Below, piece by piece: positions 60,274 through 64,000 of a stretch of DNA of 64,000 bases. The notes beneath the pieces were generated by a model that made no database searches, was not told the DNA's origin, and saw nothing but the letters and a program-made list of their open reading frames with translations. Source of the DNA: an uncultured Bacillota bacterium (GTDB lineage: Bacteria; Bacillota; Clostridia; Lachnospirales; Lachnospiraceae); assembly GCA_949291945.1 (NCBI GenBank), contig CASEXH010000001.1:62001-126000 (forward strand), in the 5' to 3' direction. Position 1 is the stretch's first letter. Every line of letters begins with the position of its first letter. The translations under genes and the position numbers were made by a program.

Positions 60274-61971
60274 TTAATCTTTCCTTTCCCTGATCAGACA
60301 TTCTTTTTTATAAAAACTGATCCCATACTTTCGGATATCCTGATATCCTTCTTCTAACAAAGTGCTGGCATACTGCTGTTTCTCGATCTGATCTAAAGCC
60401 TCCCGGCACTTGTTCTCCATTTCTTCATAGACTCCGGCAATTTTCAGTTCCAGGATCATAGCTCTTCCATTCCGGATTCCCGGCGTTTTCAGCACAATAT
60501 CCGGTCTTCCCAGCCCCTGTTCCCGGTTTGAATAGACACGATACTTTTCTGAAACATTGAGAAGCCCTGTCAGAAATCCGTGATAATAGCTTTCCGAATA
60601 ATCGTAAAAACTGATGGTTTCTAAAAGCTGATGGGAAAGAAAGGCTCCTGCTGATTCACAGTCTCCTTTTTCCAGATCCCGGATAAAGGGTTCAATATCT
60701 GTCTGGCTGGCTTTATGCTGAAACCATGTCAGAACACTATTGCGGTAAATATATCGTATCTCTTCATTTGGTATGGCAAGCCAGAAATAGATATTTCCCT
60801 CTTCATAGACTTCTTTTATCTTTTTTAAATAGCCTGTAAAGAAAAGGAAATTCCAGAGGTTGTCTTTGCTCTCTTCAATATCTCCGTAGGTAATATCTTC
60901 GTGAACCGGCTTGCGGATAGCTTTTCCGTCCAGCAGTTCTTCAATCTCCTCTCTGGTAGCCGGATCCGCTTCCTGAATCAGCTTCCGAACAATACTGTTG
61001 GAAGATGTGTTAGACCAGTAGGGCTTGGGAAAGGCATCATATTTTCTTACTGCTGTTTTAACGTAGTTAATAATGCTCCAGGGATTATAGATTTCCTCAT
61101 CTCCAAAAGAATAGCCGTCATACCACTCTTTTATCTCCGGCATTTTTCCTTCCAGCCCATAGTAATCGGTCATTTCCCGGACTTCTTTTTCTGTAAAGCC
61201 GAAGCTGTCGGCAAAATCAGGACTTGTGATAGAAAAAATATCCAGATTATTCAGTCCTGTAAAAATACTTTCTTTGCTGATCCTGAGACAGCCTGTGATC
61301 ACTGCAAATTCCAGATAGGGATTGGTCTTCAGGGCAGATTCCAGCAGTGACCGCATAAATCCCGTCATTTCCTGGTAAAATCCTTCAAAATATGCGTTTT
61401 CCAAAGGTACATCATATTCATCTAAAAGAATAATGGTCTTTTTCCCGGATTCCTTCCACAAACAATAGGACAAAAATTCCAGGGATTTGGCATATTCAAT
61501 TTTCTCTGCATTTCGATTCAGCACTGCCTCAAAACGCTTTTTCTCTCCTTCCAAAAGGCCGGGAGAGTTCAACACATACGCATGTCTCCGGTATTCTTTT
61601 GCAATCTCATCAATGAGACTATCTCTTGCCATCTGAAAATCCGGCTGCCTGGACGACTTCATGGTCAGAACTATCACCGGATATTTCTGCTGATGATCCC
61701 TGCAGATTTCCTGGCAGCGGGCAATACCCAGATCCTGAAAAATATAGCTGTTATCTGTCTTTATCCCTTCCTCATTACGCTCCAGCTCAAAGAAACGCCG
61801 GATCATACTGAGATTCAGGGTTTTTCCAAAACGCCTGGGTCTGGTGAAAAGATTTACCTTTCCTCCTCTCTCCAAAAGCTCACGGATCATCAGAGATTTA
61901 TCCACATAATACAGATTTCTGTCTGCGATTTCCCGAATATCCTCATAGCCTACCGGCAATATTTTTTTCAT
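60274..61971 (-). CDS. AAA-ATPase-like / PD-(D/E)XK nuclease-like protein (PF09820-PF08011)
   Basis: A 565-residue protein of a family abundant in gut anaerobes, whose function is unknown. N-terminal AAA-ATPase-like domain: ILPVGYEDIREIADRNLYYVDKS, Walker-A-like RPRRFGKTLNLSM (first Gly missing, as usual in this family) and Walker B KKTIILLDEYDVPLENAYFEGF. The C-terminal domain (about 450-560) has GRPDIVLK followed by AMILELKIAG, the PD-(D/E)xK pattern. There are no transposase or phage genes around. The ATG at 61971 has AGGTG upstream; it has its own promoter. Confidence 0.9.
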   Translation of the reverse strand: MKKILPVGYEDIREIADRNLYYVDKSLMIRELLERGGKVNLFTRPRRFGKTLNLSMIRRFFELERNEEGIKTDNSYIFQDLGIARCQEICRDHQQKYPVIVLTMKSSRQPDFQMARDSLIDEIAKEYRRHAYVLNSPGLLEGEKKRFEAVLNRNAEKIEYAKSLEFLSYCLWKESGKKTIILLDEYDVPLENAYFEGFYQEMTGFMRSLLESALKTNPYLEFAVITGCLRISKESIFTGLNNLDIFSITSPDFADSFGFTEKEVREMTDYYGLEGKMPEIKEWYDGYSFGDEEIYNPWSIINYVKTAVRKYDAFPKPYWSNTSSNSIVRKLIQEADPATREEIEELLDGKAIRKPVHEDITYGDIEESKDNLWNFLFFTGYLKKIKEVYEEGNIYFWLAIPNEEIRYIYRNSVLTWFQHKASQTDIEPFIRDLEKGDCESAGAFLSHQLLETISFYDYSESYYHGFLTGLLNVSEKYRVYSNREQGLGRPDIVLKTPGIRNGRAMILELKIAGVYEEMENKCREALDQIEKQQYASTLLEEGYQDIRKYGISFYKKECLIRERKD

Positions 61972-61996
61972 GAAATCACCTACCTCACTTATGGAT

Positions 61997-62025
61997 AGTA
62001 TACCTGCTCTTTGAAAGCATTACAA
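61997..62025 (-). promoter_or_regulatory. Promoter of the AAA-ATPase/nuclease-like gene
   Basis: Minus strand TTGTAA (62025-62020), 17-base spacer, TATACT (62002-61997), 26 bases before the start codon. Upstream, AGCC...GGCT followed by TTTCTTTTTT (about 62027-62064, minus strand) may be a weak terminator of the flavoprotein gene. Confidence 0.65.
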
Positions 62026-62128
62026 CCAAAAAAGAAACCAGCCCATAAAATCCTGGCTATTATAAAGCTCTGGATCTATATGAACTGGTCTTTTCTATTG
62101 AGGCTGCACAATTCCCGTCTGCCGTCTT

Positions 62129-63196
62129 CTACCGCTTCTGAGCTGCCCGTGCAAATTCTTCCATAATATCTTTAACCTTCTCGATCTTATCACACCGATA
62201 GGCGTTCTCCCCGCAGAACAGCAAAGCCTCGTCCAGGTTTCCTTCTGCAGCATTGACTAAAGCCTGGGTGATACAGTAAGGGATCTTTGCAGGATCACAG
62301 GTGGTAATGCAGTGGTAGCAGTGTTTGATCCTGCATTTCTCCTTTTTTGCCTTATCGATAAACACATTATGGATGGCCCGGCCAGGCATGCCTACAGGGC
62401 TTTTCACAATGCAGATATCTTCTTTCTTTGCTTTAATATAAGCTTCTTTATAAGCAGGAGCCGCATCGCACTCTTCTGTGGTAACAAACCGGGTAGCCAC
62501 CTGGACCCCGTCTGCTCCCAGAGACAGCGCATGCTTCATATCCTCTCCGTCGAAGATTCCTCCCGCTACGATCACAGGAATGTCCCTTCCTGCTTTTTCT
62601 TCGTATTCTTTGTTTTTACTGATAATAGACAGGATCACCTGGTCATAGGATTCCGGGGTAAGGGTATCCAGTTCTTCTGCGGAAAATCCCAGATGGCCTC
62701 CTGCTTTAGGACCTTCGATCACTACGAAATCCGGATATCTTTTATACTTTCTCTCCCACATCCTGCACAGGACTGTGTAGGATTTCAGGGAAGAGACTAC
62801 CGGAGCGATCTTTACATTGGAACCTTCTGTATATTTGGGCAGGTCCACAGGAAGTCCTGCGCCGGAAATGATCACATCCGCTCCGGCTTCTACAGCAGTT
62901 TTCACATATTCTTCATAGCGCTGGGTAGCCACCATGATATTAAAGCCTACGATGCCGCCATTGGCAATCTCTCTGGCTGCCGCCAGTTCTTTTTTCATGG
63001 CCCTGTAATTGGCCTCAAAAGGGTTCTGATAAAAATCCGGCTCCCGCCACCCGATCTGGGCGGTAGAGATAATGCCGATGCCGCCGTTGGCCGCCACACT
63101 GCCGGCCAGACGGGAAAGACTGATTCCCACTCCCATTCCTCCCTGTATCACAGGGACTCTCGCCTCTAAATCACCGATTTTTAATCCTGTACCCAT
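62129..63196 (-). CDS. Nitronate monooxygenase / FabK-like FMN enzyme
   Basis: A 355-residue TIM-barrel flavoprotein of the 2-nitropropane dioxygenase family (PF03060). N-terminal VPVIQGGMGVGISLSRLAGSVAANGGIGIIST, then VVIEGPKAGGHLGF with the usual catalytic His, and PVIVAGGIFDGEDMKHALSLGADGVQVATRFV for the FMN phosphate. It differs from FabK (about 310-320 residues) in a Cys-rich C-terminal part (CRIKHCYHCITTCDPAKIPYC, then LLFCGENAYRC). The location next to accA would suit an enoyl-ACP reductase, but the extra cysteines argue for another reductase. I start at ATG 63196, since GGAGAG lies just upstream; the ATG at 63214 lacks a site. Confidence 0.82.
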   Translation of the reverse strand: MGTGLKIGDLEARVPVIQGGMGVGISLSRLAGSVAANGGIGIISTAQIGWREPDFYQNPFEANYRAMKKELAAAREIANGGIVGFNIMVATQRYEEYVKTAVEAGADVIISGAGLPVDLPKYTEGSNVKIAPVVSSLKSYTVLCRMWERKYKRYPDFVVIEGPKAGGHLGFSAEELDTLTPESYDQVILSIISKNKEYEEKAGRDIPVIVAGGIFDGEDMKHALSLGADGVQVATRFVTTEECDAAPAYKEAYIKAKKEDICIVKSPVGMPGRAIHNVFIDKAKKEKCRIKHCYHCITTCDPAKIPYCITQALVNAAEGNLDEALLFCGENAYRCDKIEKVKDIMEEFARAAQKR

Positions 63197-63215
63197 TTTA
63201 CTCTCCATTTCCAAA

Positions 63216-63282
63216 AAGAGCTGCCATATCTAATTTATTCGGAGAGCGATTCTCCGATAACAGATATATGACAGCTCCTTTC
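63216..63282. repeat. Palindromic element G between accA and the flavoprotein gene
   Basis: AAAGAGCTGCCATATCT pairs with AGATATATGACAGCTCCTTT. Inside is a second perfect stem TCGGAGA-GCGAT-TCTCCGA. The outer GAGCTGC/GCAGCTC-like ends resemble the dispersed family; the inner stem does not. It could act as accA terminator or as a processing site before the flavoprotein gene. Confidence 0.55.
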
Positions 63283-63291
63283 TACTACTCT

Positions 63292-64000
63292 TTACATTTT
63301 CCGAAATCTGTCGTAGCGCTGGGCCGCCAGTTCTTCCCCTGACATCCCCTCTACTTTTTCTAAAAATTCAAGCATTCTGCTCTTCATATCTTTGGACAGT
63401 TCTTCCAGATTATCTTTGCAGGCCGGGACCTCCTCCGGGATCACCTGTTCCACAACACCCAGCTCCAGCAGATCTTTGGCAGTGATCTTCATGACTTCTG
63501 CAGCCTCTTTGGCTTTCTTGCTGTCCTTCCACAAAATAGAAGCAAATCCTTCCGGAGAAAGGATAGAATAAGTGGCATTTTCCATCATCCACACTTCGTT
63601 TGCAACGCCCAGAGCCAGGGCGCCGCCGCTGCCTCCTTCTCCGATCACAATAGAAAGAATCGGCACTTTCAGATCGGCCATTTCCAGAAGATTTCTGGCA
63701 ATGGCCTCTCCCTGTCCTCTTTCTTCCGCTTCAATGCCGCAGAAAGCTCCCGGCGTATCAATGAAACAGATCACTGGCCGGTTGAACTTCTCTGCCTGTT
63801 TCATCAGACGCAGAGCCTTCCGGTATCCTTCCGGCGAAGGCATGCCAAAGTTTCTGGTAATGTTGTCTTTGGTGTTTCTTCCCTTCTGGACGCCGATCAC
63901 TGTCACCGGCTGGCCGTCTAATACTGCCAGACCTCCTACAATGGCTCCGTCATCCCTGAACGCCCGGTCCCCGTGGAGTTCCATAAAGCTGTCAAATACA
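63292..64000 (-). CDS. accA: Acetyl-CoA carboxylase carboxyltransferase subunit alpha, 5' part beyond window
   Basis: The last 236 residues of AccA, open to the window edge (the frame reads [14 protein letters not shown] from base 63999). Seen: [129 protein letters not shown] and a helical C-terminus. With AccD it transfers carboxyl from biotin to acetyl-CoA, the first step of fatty-acid synthesis. In clostridia accA usually ends the fab-acc cluster, which probably continues to the right. Confidence 0.96.
   Translation of the reverse strand, partial: VFDSFMELHGDRAFRDDGAIVGGLAVLDGQPVTVIGVQKGRNTKDNITRNFGMPSPEGYRKALRLMKQAEKFNRPVICFIDTPGAFCGIEAEERGQGEAIARNLLEMADLKVPILSIVIGEGGSGGALALGVANEVWMMENATYSILSPEGFASILWKDSKKAKEAAEVMKITAKDLLELGVVEQVIPEEVPACKDNLEELSKDMKSRMLEFLEKVEGMSGEELAAQRYDRFRKM

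Noticed and set aside
62312..63169. Open frame of 285 codons on the plus strand opposite the flavoprotein gene
   Set aside because: Antisense shadow rich in Phe/His/Ser, as expected for the complement of a conserved coding strand.
1..64000. CRISPR arrays, tRNA or rRNA genes, insertion sequences, prophage
   Set aside because: No regularly spaced direct repeats, no T-loop/anticodon patterns, no transposase or phage structural genes; XerD looks like the housekeeping recombinase.

Overview
The window is a chromosomal segment of a spore-forming Gram-positive anaerobe of the class Clostridia, most likely Lachnospiraceae (Blautia/Dorea/Ruminococcus-like). I infer this from the gene content: spo0A, spoIVB, spoIIM, the whole spoIIIA operon and CotF-like coat proteins, an IscR/NifS/NifU set, a Bce-type peptide-sensing module, strong AGGAGG ribosome sites, and the Firmicutes gene order recN-spoIVB-spo0A. 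Genus-level assignment is a guess. Almost everything lies on the minus strand; only four genes (radical SAM protein, hisJ-like, spoVB-like, DAHP synthase) are on the plus strand. No rRNA, tRNA, CRISPR array, insertion sequence or prophage was seen.

Layout, left to right. 1-5.8 kb: start of a peptide-transport lipoprotein gene cut by the edge, an M3 oligoendopeptidase, smpB and rnr. 5.8-17.8 kb: secG and the lower glycolytic genes eno, gpmI, tpiA, pgk and gap, split by an amino-acid ABC transporter, an L,D-transpeptidase and a radical SAM protein. 18-25.8 kb: a PHP phosphatase, the iron-sulfur/tRNA thiolation operon iscR-nifS-nifU-mnmA, a SpoVB-like flippase, DAHP synthase and XerD. 26-30 kb: spoIIM, rny and recX-recA with a LexA box. 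30.5-35.6 kb: two coat proteins and a BceRS-BceAB antibiotic-peptide module. 35.7-48.5 kb: glgA, spo0A and spoIVB, then the operon yqhY-nusB-xseA-xseB-ispA-dxs-tlyA-nadK-argR-recN. 48.6-59.3 kb: prfC, spoIIIAH to spoIIIAA, a phosphopantetheinyl transferase, a UvrD-like helicase and gltX. 59.4-64 kb: an AIM24 protein, an AAA-ATPase/PD-(D/E)XK protein, a nitronate-monooxygenase/FabK-like flavoprotein and the 3' part of accA.

Most of the window is conserved housekeeping and sporulation DNA. Two things stand out. First, the substrate-binding lipoprotein of the amino-acid ABC transporter (11013-11813) is a circular permutation of the usual family-3 solute-binding fold: the half that normally ends the protein comes first, behind the signal peptide, and the half that normally begins it comes last, with both ligand-binding motifs kept. 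Second, at least seven intergenic palindromic elements are scattered through the window. Four of them share a detailed internal arm sequence, so they are copies of one dispersed family rather than unrelated terminators; most lie where a terminator is expected.

Smaller regulatory signals are also readable: a terminator hairpin between yqhY and the ribosome site of nusB (possible attenuation of a ten-gene operon by an antitermination factor), palindromes over or beside several promoters, a hairpin covering the bceA ribosome site, Spo0A boxes at spo0A and spoIVB, a sigma-E type promoter before spoIIIAA, and an IscR-type operator.
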